DNA from: Acidobacteriota bacterium
Lineage (GTDB): Bacteria > Acidobacteriota > Terriglobia > Versatilivoradales > Versatilivoraceae
Length of the DNA: 64,000 bases
Assembly: GCA_022826755.1 (NCBI GenBank)
Contig: JAJDUG010000056.1
Span: 1-64,000, forward strand
Direction: 5' to 3'
This document shows, piece by piece, positions 45,489 to 54,845 of this stretch. Position numbers and translations under genes: made by a program. Below the pieces are notes generated by a model. That model saw only the letters and a list, made by a program, of their open reading frames with translations, was not told the DNA's origin and did not search any database. Position 1 is the stretch's first letter, and each line of letters begins with the position of its first letter.

Positions 45489-47360
45489 CTAATGGTCCGG
45501 ATTCAATCCTTGGCGAAGACCCGAAAACTCGTCCCAGCGCGCCAGCGCGGACTGGATGGCGCTGGAGGCCGTGTGTCCGAGCCCGCAAATGGACGCGTCG
45601 CTCATGACCTGGCCGATCTCGGCCAACTGCAAAGGCGCCTGTCCGATTCCCTGAACATCCCCGCCGAACAGGCGAAACAAGGCTTCCTCCTGTCTCACCG
45701 TGCCGACCCGGCAAGGAACGCATTGGCCGCAGGACTCGTCACGGAAGAAGGCCGCGATCCTCAGCAGGATTCTACTCAGATCCACGCTGTCGTCAAAGGG
45801 CATGACCACGGCCGATCCGAGGGCGGCGCCGATCGCACGGGTGCCCTCGAAGGTCATGGGGGTATCCAGCTCCCTGGGAGAAAGGAAGGTGCCGGCCGCC
45901 CCCCCGATCAGGACACCCTGCAGCCGACCGCTGCCCCCCACTCCTCCCGCCAGCTCCAACAGGCTTGCCAGGCTGGCGCCGAAGGGGACCTCATAGACTC
46001 CCGGCCGGCCGACATGGCCGGAGAGACAGAACAGCTTGGTTCCCGTCGAGCCGGGAGTCCCGACGGCGGCGAAAGACCGGCCTCCCCACAGGACGATTCC
46101 CGGAACGTTGACCAGTGTCTCGACATTGTTGACCAGGGTGGGGCGACCGAACAGGCCCACCTCGGTAGGGAAGGGTGGCTTGTTCCGGGGCTCTCCCCGG
46201 TAGCCCTCGATCGAGTTGAACAGCGCCGTCTCCTCGCCGCAGATGTAGGCGCCGGCTCCTCGACGGACCTCGATATCGAAGGAGAGGTCCAGGTTCAGGA
46301 TCCTTTTCCCCAGAAAACCGTGGCGTCTGGCCTGCCGGATGGCGTGACTCAAGCGCTCGAAGGCCAGGGGGTATTCTCCGCGGACGTAGAGGAAGCCCCG
46401 CTCGCAGCCGGTGGCCACTCCGGCAATGGTCATGGATTCGATGAGGAGATAGGGATCTTCCTCCATGATCACCCGATCCTTGAAGGTGCCAGGCTCCGAC
46501 TCGTCCGCGTTGCACACCAGGTAGCGGACCGGCTGGGAGGAACGGGCACGGTAGACCGCCTCCCATTTCCGCCCCGCGGGAAAGGCCGCCCCGCCCCTTC
46601 CCACCAGTTTGGAATCCATGACTTCGCGAATGACCCGCTCGGGACCGAGTTCGACCGCCCGCCGCAGGGCCTCGTACCCCCCCTGGGCCAGGTGGTCCTT
46701 CAGACTTTCCGGCTGCAGGCGGCCGACCCGGCGCAACAGGCGCAATCCCGGTTGACCCTGTTGCGGAACGCTCCGGGAGGTCGGGACGGGCGGGGCCTCC
46801 GGACGGTGTTCCGGCTGGTCCGCCGCGGCCAGGAGGGCATCTGCCCTGGCCGGAGCCAGAGCACATTCCCAAGGCTTGGGGCCGGCCGCCGAGACCAGCG
46901 CAGCCGGGGCGCGTTCACATAGGCCGAGACAGGGACTTCTGAGCCAGGTGAGCCCGGAGGAGGGTTCGGCCGCTCCGGGGGGGCCCAGGCGGCCGGCCAG
47001 TTGCTCGCAGATCGCAGGCGCTCCCCGGATCAGGCAGGCAATGTCGTCACACACGTGAATGACGGCCCGCGGCCGCGGCTTCATCGAGAAGAGCCCGTAG
47101 AAATCGGCGACGCCAAAGGCTTCGGCGGGAGGAAGGTTCAATCGGCTGCAGGCGTAGTTCAGGGCTCCGGGGCTGATCCAGCCGACGCGGCTGTTGATGG
47201 CGTGGAGGACCGGAAGCAGCAGGTGTCTCTTCGACCGGTCGGGCCGTTCCTGCTGGAGATGATAGCTTTCCACCTTCCCGGCCTGGAGGGGGCCCAGGAC
47301 GCTATCGACGGCGGACCGCTCGTCCCGATCCGGAGATTGACCCGCAATGTGAAGATCCAA
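45489..47360 (-). CDS. NuoE-NuoF fusion: NAD-linked formate dehydrogenase flavoprotein subunit
   Basis: A 623-residue fusion. Residues 40-170 are NuoE-like with a 2Fe-2S site (HVCDDIACLIRG and SPCLGLCERAPA). Residues 220-620 are NuoF-like with NAD/FMN motifs (GRGGAAFPAGRKWEAVYRA, NADESEPGTFKDR, RGAGAYICGEETALFNSIEG) and a 4Fe-4S site (ESCGQCVPCRVGT plus a later cysteine). It corresponds to FdsB/HoxF-type subunits that pass electrons between formate oxidation and NAD+. No HydB-type C-terminal ferredoxin domains are present, so electron bifurcation is less likely. The iron-sulfur subunit gene follows after 75 bases. Confidence 0.92.
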   Translation of the reverse strand: MDLHIAGQSPDRDERSAVDSVLGPLQAGKVESYHLQQERPDRSKRHLLLPVLHAINSRVGWISPGALNYACSRLNLPPAEAFGVADFYGLFSMKPRPRAVIHVCDDIACLIRGAPAICEQLAGRLGPPGAAEPSSGLTWLRSPCLGLCERAPAALVSAAGPKPWECALAPARADALLAAADQPEHRPEAPPVPTSRSVPQQGQPGLRLLRRVGRLQPESLKDHLAQGGYEALRRAVELGPERVIREVMDSKLVGRGGAAFPAGRKWEAVYRARSSQPVRYLVCNADESEPGTFKDRVIMEEDPYLLIESMTIAGVATGCERGFLYVRGEYPLAFERLSHAIRQARRHGFLGKRILNLDLSFDIEVRRGAGAYICGEETALFNSIEGYRGEPRNKPPFPTEVGLFGRPTLVNNVETLVNVPGIVLWGGRSFAAVGTPGSTGTKLFCLSGHVGRPGVYEVPFGASLASLLELAGGVGGSGRLQGVLIGGAAGTFLSPRELDTPMTFEGTRAIGAALGSAVVMPFDDSVDLSRILLRIAAFFRDESCGQCVPCRVGTVRQEEALFRLFGGDVQGIGQAPLQLAEIGQVMSDASICGLGHTASSAIQSALARWDEFSGLRQGLNPDH

Positions 47361-47435
47361 CGGTCGTCTCCTCGGCTATCCCGGCCGGGCCTGGCCCGCA
47401 TTTCTCACCGGGGGGCGTGATCATGGCGCCGGCAT

Positions 47436-47516
47436 TTTCCCCTCAGCGCGTGCTCGCGACCGAAGAGCGTAGCGGTTTCTACGGTCGAGGGAGCATGTGC
47501 GCGCTGAGGGGAAAAG
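47436..47516. other. Long structured hairpin inside the formate dehydrogenase operon
   Basis: A 16 bp perfect stem (TTTTCCCCTCAGCGCG at 47436-47451 pairing with 47501-47516) continues, after a four-base bulge, as TGCTC/GAGCA and CGACCG/CGGTCG with a 19-base terminal loop. It lies in the 276-base gap between the selenoprotein gene and the NuoE-NuoF gene. It could be a processing or attenuation element that sets relative expression, or a small mobile palindrome. Confidence 0.75.
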
Positions 47517-47636
47517 GGCAAGCCAGGGCGCGCCCAGCACCGTGTGTAAGGGTACGCCGTCCCTGCAGGACCAGTAACTTGTTGAGGGTAAACTCTTTTT
47601 CATGATGTACACAGCGTCCCGGTGACAAATGCGGGC

Positions 47637-49547
47637 CTAGCCTGGCTGAGAAGCCGCGAGCTTGACAATGCGAACGGCGGAGGCCTTGAACTCCGCGGTG
47701 CCGGACTTGGGATCGACGGCGTCGATGGTGAGCTGGTTGGTCTGAACCTCGTCCGGGAAATGCAGGGTCATAAAGGCCAGACCGGGGCGGAGACCGGTAT
47801 CGAAACGGACCGGCGCAATGACCGAGCCCCGGCGTGAGACCACCTTGACCCGCTCCCCCTCCAGCACCCCGTAGCGCTCACCGTCTTCGGGAGACAGATC
47901 CAACGATTCCCCCCGGCGCAGGGGAGAGGAATACGATGAGGTCTGGGCACCCGTATTGTAGGAATCCAGACGCCTGCCGGTGGTGAGCCTGAGAGGAAAG
48001 CGCTCGTTCAGCTCGTCCACGGGGGGTTCGAACTCCACCGGGCTGAAGGGCGCCCTTGGTCCCAACAGGGGTTCTTGCCACAATCGGCTGTGCAGGAAGA
48101 GTTCGCCCGGATGCGACTCGTCATAACAGGGCCAGCGGATGCCTTCGAGGGCTTCCAGCCGCTCGTAGCTCATGCCTCTATGCATGGGACTGAGCTCGCG
48201 GAGCTCGTCCCAGATCCGCTTCGGGTCGGGGCGGCCCCAGTCGCTTCCCAGGCGGCGAGCCAATTCGTACAGGATGTCCAGGTCGTCCCGCACTCCGGGG
48301 GGCGGGGACAGCGCCCGGCGAACGCGTTGCACCATGCGTTCGCTGCTGGTGACGGTGCCGTCCGACTCGCACCAGCCGGCCGCGGCCGGCAAGACGACGT
48401 CGGCCATGGCCGCGGTGTCCGTCATCAGCAGATCCTGCACGACCAGGCATTCCAGCCCGCCAAGGAGACGCTGAGCCCGCCCCTGGTCGGCTTCCGATAC
48501 CGCTGGATTCTCTCCCAGAATATAGAGCGCCGTCAGCTTGCCTTCCTCCATGGCATCGAACATTCCGCTGAGATGCAGGCCCCGCTTGGGTGGAATCTCT
48601 ACCCCCCAGGCCCGTTCGAACCGGGCCCGCAGCTCGTCGCTCTCCACGTGCTGAAACCCGGGAAGCCGGTCGGGGATGGCGCCCATGTCGCCGCCGCCCT
48701 GGACGTTGTTCTGTCCCCTGAGTGGATTCAGCCCGCTCCCGTATTTGCCCACGTGACCCGTCAACAGAGCCAGGTTGATCAGGGCCAGGACGTTGTCGAC
48801 GGCGTTATGGTGCTCGGTAATCCCGAGCGTCCAGCAGAGTTCGGCTCTATCCGCCCGGGCGTATTCATGAGCCAGCTTCCGAATGCTTTCGGCCGGAACC
48901 CCGGTTTCCCGCTCGCCCCGTTCCAGGGTGTAGGACTCCACCGAGCGGCAGTATTCGTCGAACCCGCTGGTGGCATGCTCGATGAAGGACCGATTCTCCA
49001 GCCCGGCATCCAGGATTTCCCGGGCCATGGCGTTGGACAGGGCAATGTCGCTGCCCACCTCCAGGCCCAGCCAACCGTCAGCCCACTGGGCCGAGCTGGT
49101 TCTGCGGGGGTCGATGACGAAGAGCCGGGCTCCGCGATTCACTCCCTTCAACACGTGATGAAAGAAGATCGGGTGCGTTTCGCGGGCGTTGGACCCCCAC
49201 AGGAGGATGAGATCGCTATCCTCGATCTCCTGGTAGGAACTGGTGCCGCCACCCATCCCGAAAACCGTCGCCAGACCGACGACGCTGGGAGCGTGTCAAG
49301 TGCGGTTGCAACTGTCGATGTTGTTGCAGCCAATGACCGTGCGAACGAACTTTTGAGCGGCGAAGTTGAGCTCGTTGGTCGTCTTGGAACAACTGAACAT
49401 CCCGAAAGCCTGCGGCCCCTTGTTCCCGGCAACCCTGCCAAAGCCCTGGGCGGCCCGGTCCAGCGCCTCGTCCCAACCTGCCGGGCGAAGACCGGCGCCG
49501 TTCCTCACCAGAGGCTCGGTCAACCGTTCGCCTCGTTTCCACTCCAT
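47637..49547 (-). CDS. Selenocysteine-containing formate dehydrogenase catalytic subunit
   Basis: A 636-residue molybdopterin oxidoreductase with TGA read through as selenocysteine at codon 84 (49296-49298). The context NNIDSCNRT-U-HAPSVVGLATVFG is the active-site signature of Sec formate dehydrogenases. Later motifs include ILLWGSNARETHPIFFHHVL, TGHVGKYGSGLNPLRGQNNV-QGGGDMG, and the dinucleotide-binding C-terminal domain (LRLTTGRRLDSYNTGAQT, LTIDAVDPKSGTAEFKASAV). The N-terminal Fe4S4 module is missing and is found on the 44385 gene product. ATG at 49547 is chosen for its GAAAGGAAG site; GTG at 49577 is possible. Automated annotation would call two genes or a truncated one. Confidence 0.93.
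49266..49298 (-). promoter_or_regulatory. Bacterial SECIS element
   Basis: After TGA (49298-49296) and 11 bases comes CGTCGTC-GGTCT-GGCGACG: a seven-pair stem (one G-U, at the place of the bulged U of the classic element) closed by a GGUCU loop at 49277-49273. E. coli fdhF has the same loop, the same stem length and the same 18-base distance from UGA. SelB should bind it to deliver Sec-tRNA. selA, selB, selC and selD are not in this window. Confidence 0.92.
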
Positions 49548-49725
49548 GAATGTCTTCCTTTCACCCCTGATTTCCACGGGCTCAAAAGTCTACCGTCACA
49601 ACCGGAACCGATGCAAGCGCAAGTGCTTGACCCATCGACCGGATTGACAACGGCCGCATGACGCCGGATAATGCCCGCAATCGGAAACAGTTTCTCCCAC
49701 AGCCTCCCGAAGAGTGAACGGCGCC

Positions 49726-51159
49726 ATGGAATTTGCCGGTTACGACCTTGACGACGGGATCTACGACGAGATGCTGCAGCCGAACGGCGAGCCCCGGGAG
49801 CATTCCCGACTGCTTTACGAGACCCTGTGCCAACTCTCCAGTGACGAGATCAACAGCATCCAGGAGCGGGTCACCCGCTCCTTTTCCAATGAGGGCATCT
49901 CCTTCACGGTCTACGGGGACGCCGAGGCCAACGAGCGGATCATCCCGGTCGACTGTCTGCCTCGGATCCTGCCGCCCTCCGAGTGGAGGCATCTCGAGAT
50001 CGGCCTGACGCAGCGCCTCGCGGCCCTGAACCGATTTCTGAACGATGTCTATGGGGAGGCCCGCATCATCGACGACGGCGTGATTCCGGCGGACGTCGTG
50101 CGCGGCTGCCCCCAGTACCGCAGCGAAATGTGCGGCGTCGCCGTCCCTCACGGCACCTGGGTCGCCATCTGCGGCACCGACCTGGTGCGCACCAACCAGG
50201 GCTTCCAGGTGCTGGAAGACAACCTGAGGGTCCCTTCCGGCGTTTCCTACATGATCGCGAACCGCAAGGTGGTCAAGAGCAGCCTGCGCCGTCTGTACCG
50301 AAGTTCCCGGGTGCGGGGGGTCGAGCACTACGGGCGCCTGTTGCAGAAGACCCTGCGTGAGCTCTCGCCGAGCGGCCGCAACGACCCCTGCATTGCCCTG
50401 CTGACGCCCGGAGTATACAACTCCGCCTTCTACGAACACATGTTCCTGGCCAGGGAGATCGGCGCGGAACTGGTGGAAGGCCGCGACCTGCTTGTAAACG
50501 GCGGTTTCGTTTACATGCGCACCACCACGGGACTGCGGCGGGTGGACGTGGTCTACCGGCGGGTGGACGACGATTTCCTCGATCCCCTGGTCTTCCGCGA
50601 AGACTCCCTGCTGGGCGTCCCCGGGTTGATCCACGCTTACAAGCTCGGCAACGTGGCCGTCGTCAACGCCCCCGGAACGGGCATCGCGGACGACAAGAGC
50701 GTCTATGCCTACGTCCCTGACATGATTCGCTACTACCTGGGAGAGGAACCCATCCTGCTCAACGTCGAGACCCATCTCTGCCGGCGGCCGGAGGAACTCG
50801 AGTACACCCTGGACAACCTGGAGAACCTGGTGGTGAAGCGGGTGGGGGAGTCGGGGGGGTACGGCATGCTGGTCGGTCCCCACTCAACCCTCGAAGAGCG
50901 AGATGCCTATGCCGAGCAGGTGCGCGCCGACCCGGCCGACTTCATCTCGCAGCCGGTGCTGCCCCTGTCACGAGCGCCTTGCCTGATCGAAGGCCGCCCC
51001 GAGCCCCGGCACGTGGACCTGCGCCCCTTCGTGCTCCACGGGACCGAGACGCGCCTCGTGCCGGGGGCCTTCTGCCGGGTGGCCTTGCGGCGCGGCAGCC
51101 TGGTGGTGAACTCCAGCCAGGGAGGCGGGGGCAAGGATCTTTGGGTGTTGGAAGATTGA
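49726..51159 (+). CDS. Circularly permuted ATP-grasp type 2 protein
   Basis: A 477-residue protein of the DUF404/DUF407 (CP_ATPgrasp_2) group. Motifs: NEGISFTVYGDAEANERIIP, DNLRVPSGVSYMIANRKVVK, YEHMFLAREIGAELVEGRDL, NAPGTGIADDKSVYAYVPDM and VKRVGESGGYGMLVG (ATP-binding loop). These enzymes are predicted to ligate amines or amino acids to peptides together with alpha-E and transglutaminase partners. Here both partners lie downstream with an ammonium transporter between. The start at 49726 is chosen over the GTG at 49714 on codon usage; the evidence is weak. Confidence 0.9.
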   Translation: MEFAGYDLDDGIYDEMLQPNGEPREHSRLLYETLCQLSSDEINSIQERVTRSFSNEGISFTVYGDAEANERIIPVDCLPRILPPSEWRHLEIGLTQRLAALNRFLNDVYGEARIIDDGVIPADVVRGCPQYRSEMCGVAVPHGTWVAICGTDLVRTNQGFQVLEDNLRVPSGVSYMIANRKVVKSSLRRLYRSSRVRGVEHYGRLLQKTLRELSPSGRNDPCIALLTPGVYNSAFYEHMFLAREIGAELVEGRDLLVNGGFVYMRTTTGLRRVDVVYRRVDDDFLDPLVFREDSLLGVPGLIHAYKLGNVAVVNAPGTGIADDKSVYAYVPDMIRYYLGEEPILLNVETHLCRRPEELEYTLDNLENLVVKRVGESGGYGMLVGPHSTLEERDAYAEQVRADPADFISQPVLPLSRAPCLIEGRPEPRHVDLRPFVLHGTETRLVPGAFCRVALRRGSLVVNSSQGGGGKDLWVLED

Positions 51160-51327
51160 ATGAGGCTGGAGCGGTACGACTGCCAGCCCGGAACAAGCGC
51201 CTCCGCCGCCAAGCCGACAAGGGAATTCGATCCCGTCCGAATCGTCTCTTGCGGCAGTAGTCGGAGGTGGATGCAGTTTACTGTTAATCGTCTTAACCGT
51301 TAACGCTCGACAGGTCAGGAGGTATCC

Positions 51328-52722
51328 ATGCCAAAAACAGTGATGAACGGATTCTTGAACCATAGGCGCGCCGGCCCCCTGGCGGGAAAGACGCTCCTCC
51401 TGGTTGGCTGCCTGCTGCTTGGAACCACGGCGGCGCAGGCGGCGGTCGAAAGCGAAGTCGTGTTCGTCTTCAACACCTTTTCCTTTCTCATCTGGGGCGC
51501 CCTGGTGATGTGGATGTGCGCCGGATTCACCATGCTGGAATCCGGTTCGGTGCGCACCAAGAACGCCTCCATGATCTGCCTGAAGAACATCGGCCTCTAC
51601 TCCATCGCGGGACTGGCCTACTACTTCATCGGCTACAACCTCATGTATGTCGATGTGGGGAGCGTGATCGGCTCATTCAAGCTCCTCTATGGGCCGTCGG
51701 AGACCGAGGTCGCTCTGCTGGCCGCATCGGAGGCCGCTGCACCGTCCGCCGAACTGCTCAAGAAGGGCTACTCCACCATGTCGGACTGGTTCTTCCAGAT
51801 GGTTTTCGTGGCTACCGCTGCCTCCATCGTGTCGGGCACCCTGGCGGAACGGGTCAAGATGTGGCCGTTTTTCGTCTTCACGCTGCTGCTGACCGGCATC
51901 ATCTATCCCGTCGTGGGAGCCTGGACCTGGGGCGGGGGCTGGCTGAACGCCATGGGCTTCACCGACTTTGCCGGGTCGACCATCGTGCACAGCACCGGGG
52001 GATGGGCGGCGCTTGCGGGGGCCATGGTGGTCGGACCGAGGTACGGCAAATTCCGCAAGGACGGCACCACCAAGCCCACCCCGCCTTCCAACATCCTGGT
52101 AGTGACCCTGGGTGTCTTCATCCTGTGGTTCGGATGGTTCGGATTCAACGGGGGCTCGCAACTGGCTCTGGGGAGTGCGGCTGACGTCATCGCCATGAGC
52201 CATGTGCTGGTCAACACCAACCTGGCGGCAGCCGCCGGAGTCATGACGGCTCTGGCTTTTTCCCGGACCATACTGGGGCGCATGGATCTGTTTGCCGGAT
52301 TGAACGGGGCCATCGCCGGCCTCGTCTCAATCACCGCTGCACCCGACATCACCGAGCACTACTGGGCGGTAATCATCGGCGCCATCGGAGGCATTTTGTG
52401 CACTGCCGGGCTGAGGCTCCTGGAGAGGATCAAGCTGGACGACGTGGTGGGAGCCATTCCGGCCCACCTGTTCGCCGGCATCTGGGGAACCCTGGCTGCC
52501 TGCATCGCAGGAGGAGGCAAGATCGGTGTGCAACTGATCGGCATCCTGGCTATCGGCACCTTCGTGTTCGCAAGCTCCTGGCTGGTGTGGCGCCTGCTGG
52601 ATCTGACCATGACCGCTCGTGTGACGCGCCAGGTCGAGCAACTGGGACAGGACGTCGGCGAGTTGGGTATCGAAGCCTATCCCGAGTTCGTGCTGATGCC
52701 GGAAGAGGAAGATCGTGACTGA
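51328..52722 (+). CDS. Ammonium transporter (Amt family)
   Basis: A 464-residue protein with an N-terminal signal-like segment (LLLVGCLLLGTTAAQAAVES) and eleven membrane helices. Family motifs: GALVMWMCAGFTMLESGSVR-TKNA, GWAALAGAMVVGPRYGKF, ILWFGWFGFNGGSQLALG, NTNLAAAAGVMTAL and DDVVGAIPAHLFAGIWGTLA. The C-terminal tail (VEQLGQDVGELGIEAYPEF) is the conserved regulatory helix. It conducts NH3/NH4+. It lies inside the ATP-grasp/alpha-E/transglutaminase group and no GlnK gene accompanies it. An AGGAGG site precedes the start. Confidence 0.93.
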   Translation: MPKTVMNGFLNHRRAGPLAGKTLLLVGCLLLGTTAAQAAVESEVVFVFNTFSFLIWGALVMWMCAGFTMLESGSVRTKNASMICLKNIGLYSIAGLAYYFIGYNLMYVDVGSVIGSFKLLYGPSETEVALLAASEAAAPSAELLKKGYSTMSDWFFQMVFVATAASIVSGTLAERVKMWPFFVFTLLLTGIIYPVVGAWTWGGGWLNAMGFTDFAGSTIVHSTGGWAALAGAMVVGPRYGKFRKDGTTKPTPPSNILVVTLGVFILWFGWFGFNGGSQLALGSAADVIAMSHVLVNTNLAAAAGVMTALAFSRTILGRMDLFAGLNGAIAGLVSITAAPDITEHYWAVIIGAIGGILCTAGLRLLERIKLDDVVGAIPAHLFAGIWGTLAACIAGGGKIGVQLIGILAIGTFVFASSWLVWRLLDLTMTARVTRQVEQLGQDVGELGIEAYPEFVLMPEEEDRD

Positions 52723-52781
52723 AGCCCGCGGACCGGGCCTGCCCTGCCCCGTTCGGGAACTCGGTTGACTGGAGAGGGATC

Positions 52782-53750
52782 ATGCTTTCGCGCAGCGCGC
52801 AGGGCCTCTACTGGATGGGCCGCTACCTGGAGCGTGCGCAGCACCTCTGCCGCCTGCTGCAATTGCAGGTGGAAGCGTTGGTGGACAGGCCGGTTCGGGA
52901 GATCCATCTCGGCTGGAGCAGAATTTACGGCGCCTTGAACCGGCAGCCTCCTTTCGGAGGCATCCAGTTCGACAGGAGAGACAACTATACCCTGGCCGAT
53001 TCCTACACGCTGGCCGGAGATCTCACTTTCGAGCGCTCCAATCCCGACTCGGTCTGGAACTGCTTCTCCCTGGGGCGCGAGAACGCGCGGCAGATGCGTC
53101 ACCGCATCAGCGCCGAGATGTGGATCTGCCTGAACCTGGCCTATCTGAGGATCCAGAAGTTGGACATCGAGGACATTTGGAAAACCTCCCCGGAGAATTT
53201 CTACGCCGAGACCGTGGAAGAGATCCATACCTTCTCGGGGGTAGCCGCGACCACCATGTACCGCGACGAAGGCTGGCACTTCATGCAGTTGGGCCACTGC
53301 ATCGAGCGGGCCCAGATCTCGGTGGCGCTCTTCCTGTCTCAGATCGCCACTGCCAAGCTTTACCAGGATTCTCCCGACGGGGACTGCACGACCCTGCTGC
53401 GCCTTTACCATGCATTCGATGCTTATGATCGCAAGCACAGCGTCGAGATCCAGCCCCACCAGGTGCTGGACCTGCTGGCCGCCGACCCCCTGCTGCCCAA
53501 CTCGCTCTGCCGGTCGCTCGACTCCGCCGCCGCGGAATTGGCTGCCATCGCTCACGGACCGAGCGCGGCCAGCAGCGCCGCCGCCAGTCGACTGGCAGGC
53601 CGGGTGCAAGCGCTGATCCGGCATGAGTGGCCGGATCGGAAAGACCGGGAGGCCATGCTCCGTCAGATCGGTGAGCACTGCCGTGGCCTACACGATCAAA
53701 TAATGACCGCATACATTGACTACAGCGTCGAGGACGCCCCCGTCCACTGA
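52782..53750 (+). CDS. Alpha-E domain (DUF403) protein
   Basis: A 322-residue all-helical protein of the alpha-E family. It starts LSRSAQGLYWMGRYLERAQH and has conserved helices such as VAATTMYRDEGWHFMQLGHC-IERAQ and LDLLAADPLLPNSLCRSLD, with the family's conserved E/R pairs. It is known only through its constant linkage with circularly permuted ATP-grasp and transglutaminase-like proteins in a predicted peptide-modification system. The transglutaminase gene starts four bases after its stop. Confidence 0.92.
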   Translation: MLSRSAQGLYWMGRYLERAQHLCRLLQLQVEALVDRPVREIHLGWSRIYGALNRQPPFGGIQFDRRDNYTLADSYTLAGDLTFERSNPDSVWNCFSLGRENARQMRHRISAEMWICLNLAYLRIQKLDIEDIWKTSPENFYAETVEEIHTFSGVAATTMYRDEGWHFMQLGHCIERAQISVALFLSQIATAKLYQDSPDGDCTTLLRLYHAFDAYDRKHSVEIQPHQVLDLLAADPLLPNSLCRSLDSAAAELAAIAHGPSAASSAAASRLAGRVQALIRHEWPDRKDREAMLRQIGEHCRGLHDQIMTAYIDYSVEDAPVH

Positions 53751-53754
53751 TTCC

Positions 53755-54747
53755 ATGGCCGAAGCCGTCCACTACGACATCGAGCACCTCTCCCGCTACC
53801 ACTACTCTCGCAGTCCGCAGCAGTGCGTGATGATGCTTTGTCTGAAACCGCAAAACGACCGGGGGCAGCGAGTTCTGAACTTTGGAATCGAAACCGACCC
53901 GGCCGCTCTCCTGACCTCCGAGCAGGATTGTTTCGGCAATACTCGACACGTCTTCAATCTCAATGGCGAGCATCGGTTTCTGGAGATCATCGCCCGTTCC
54001 ACCGTCTCGCCGACTCCCTTCAGTCCCCTGCCGCACCGCCTGGGCGCAGGCGCCTGGAATGAGATCCGATCGTGGAAGGACTCCTTCGCTCTCTGGGACT
54101 TCGTTCACCCGAGCGCCCTGACCCGACCGTCGTCCCTGCTCGCCGAATTCGTCGACCGTCACCGCATCGAGCGCGGGGAGGATCCTCTGGAAGGTCTGGT
54201 GCGGCTCTCCGACACGCTCCACCGCTGCTTCCGGTACGTTCCCGGAAGCACCTCGGTCATGTCCTCCATCGATCAGATCCTCCAATCCGGTGGCGGCGTC
54301 TGTCAGGACTACGCCCATACCATGATCGCGGTCGCACGCTCCTGGAGCATTCCCGCCCGCTATGTGTCGGGCTATCTGCACCTGGCCGGCCTCTATGGCG
54401 AACAGGCGCCGGAAAACGCCACCCACGCCTGGGTGGAGTGCCTGCTCCCGGAACTGGGCTGGGTGGGGTTCGACCCCACCAACCGGTGCCTGGCCGACGA
54501 GCGGCATGTGCGCATTGCGGTGGGACGCGACTACAGGGATGTGTCCCCCACGCGAGGTGTCCTGCGAGGAGGCGAGAGCGCCGGTATTGAGGTAGCCGTC
54601 AAGGTGAGTGCGCGTAGAGTTTCGCCAGGCTCACGGGAGGAGGCTCCTTCGGAAAGGACCGGTGTTCTGTCTCCGAAACAGAGTCGCCATGCGCTGGAGC
54701 GTAGCAGCGCCGGATTGATAGATTTTTCGTGCGAGTATTCCGATTAG
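53755..54747 (+). CDS. Transglutaminase-like cysteine protease/amidase
   Basis: A 330-residue protein with the bacterial transglutaminase N-terminal beta domain (YDIEHLSRYHYSRSPQQCVM) and a transglutaminase core with catalytic C183 (SGGGVCQDYAHTMIAVAR), H224 (NATHAWVECLLPELGW) and D240 (GFDPTNRC). It probably cleaves or exchanges amide bonds in peptides. It is coupled to the alpha-E gene by four-base spacing. The C-terminal ~50 residues are Ser/Arg-rich and may be unstructured. Confidence 0.92.
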   Translation: MAEAVHYDIEHLSRYHYSRSPQQCVMMLCLKPQNDRGQRVLNFGIETDPAALLTSEQDCFGNTRHVFNLNGEHRFLEIIARSTVSPTPFSPLPHRLGAGAWNEIRSWKDSFALWDFVHPSALTRPSSLLAEFVDRHRIERGEDPLEGLVRLSDTLHRCFRYVPGSTSVMSSIDQILQSGGGVCQDYAHTMIAVARSWSIPARYVSGYLHLAGLYGEQAPENATHAWVECLLPELGWVGFDPTNRCLADERHVRIAVGRDYRDVSPTRGVLRGGESAGIEVAVKVSARRVSPGSREEAPSERTGVLSPKQSRHALERSSAGLIDFSCEYSD

Positions 54748-54845
54748 ACCATTTTTGCTACACTATGGCACTTGTGCGCAGATAATCATCATACGGGTGT
54801 CATTGTCGACCGGAGGTTGAACCTTACATAAAGGAGACGGAGCCG

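Noticed and set aside
47436-47516. Possible tRNA-Sec gene in the formate dehydrogenase operon
   Set aside because: The helices do not form a cloverleaf, there is no T-loop GTTCRA motif and no UCA anticodon arm.
49296-49298. The TGA as a nonsense mutation or sequencing error splitting the formate dehydrogenase gene
   Set aside because: It is at the exact Sec site and is followed by a matching SECIS hairpin at the correct distance.
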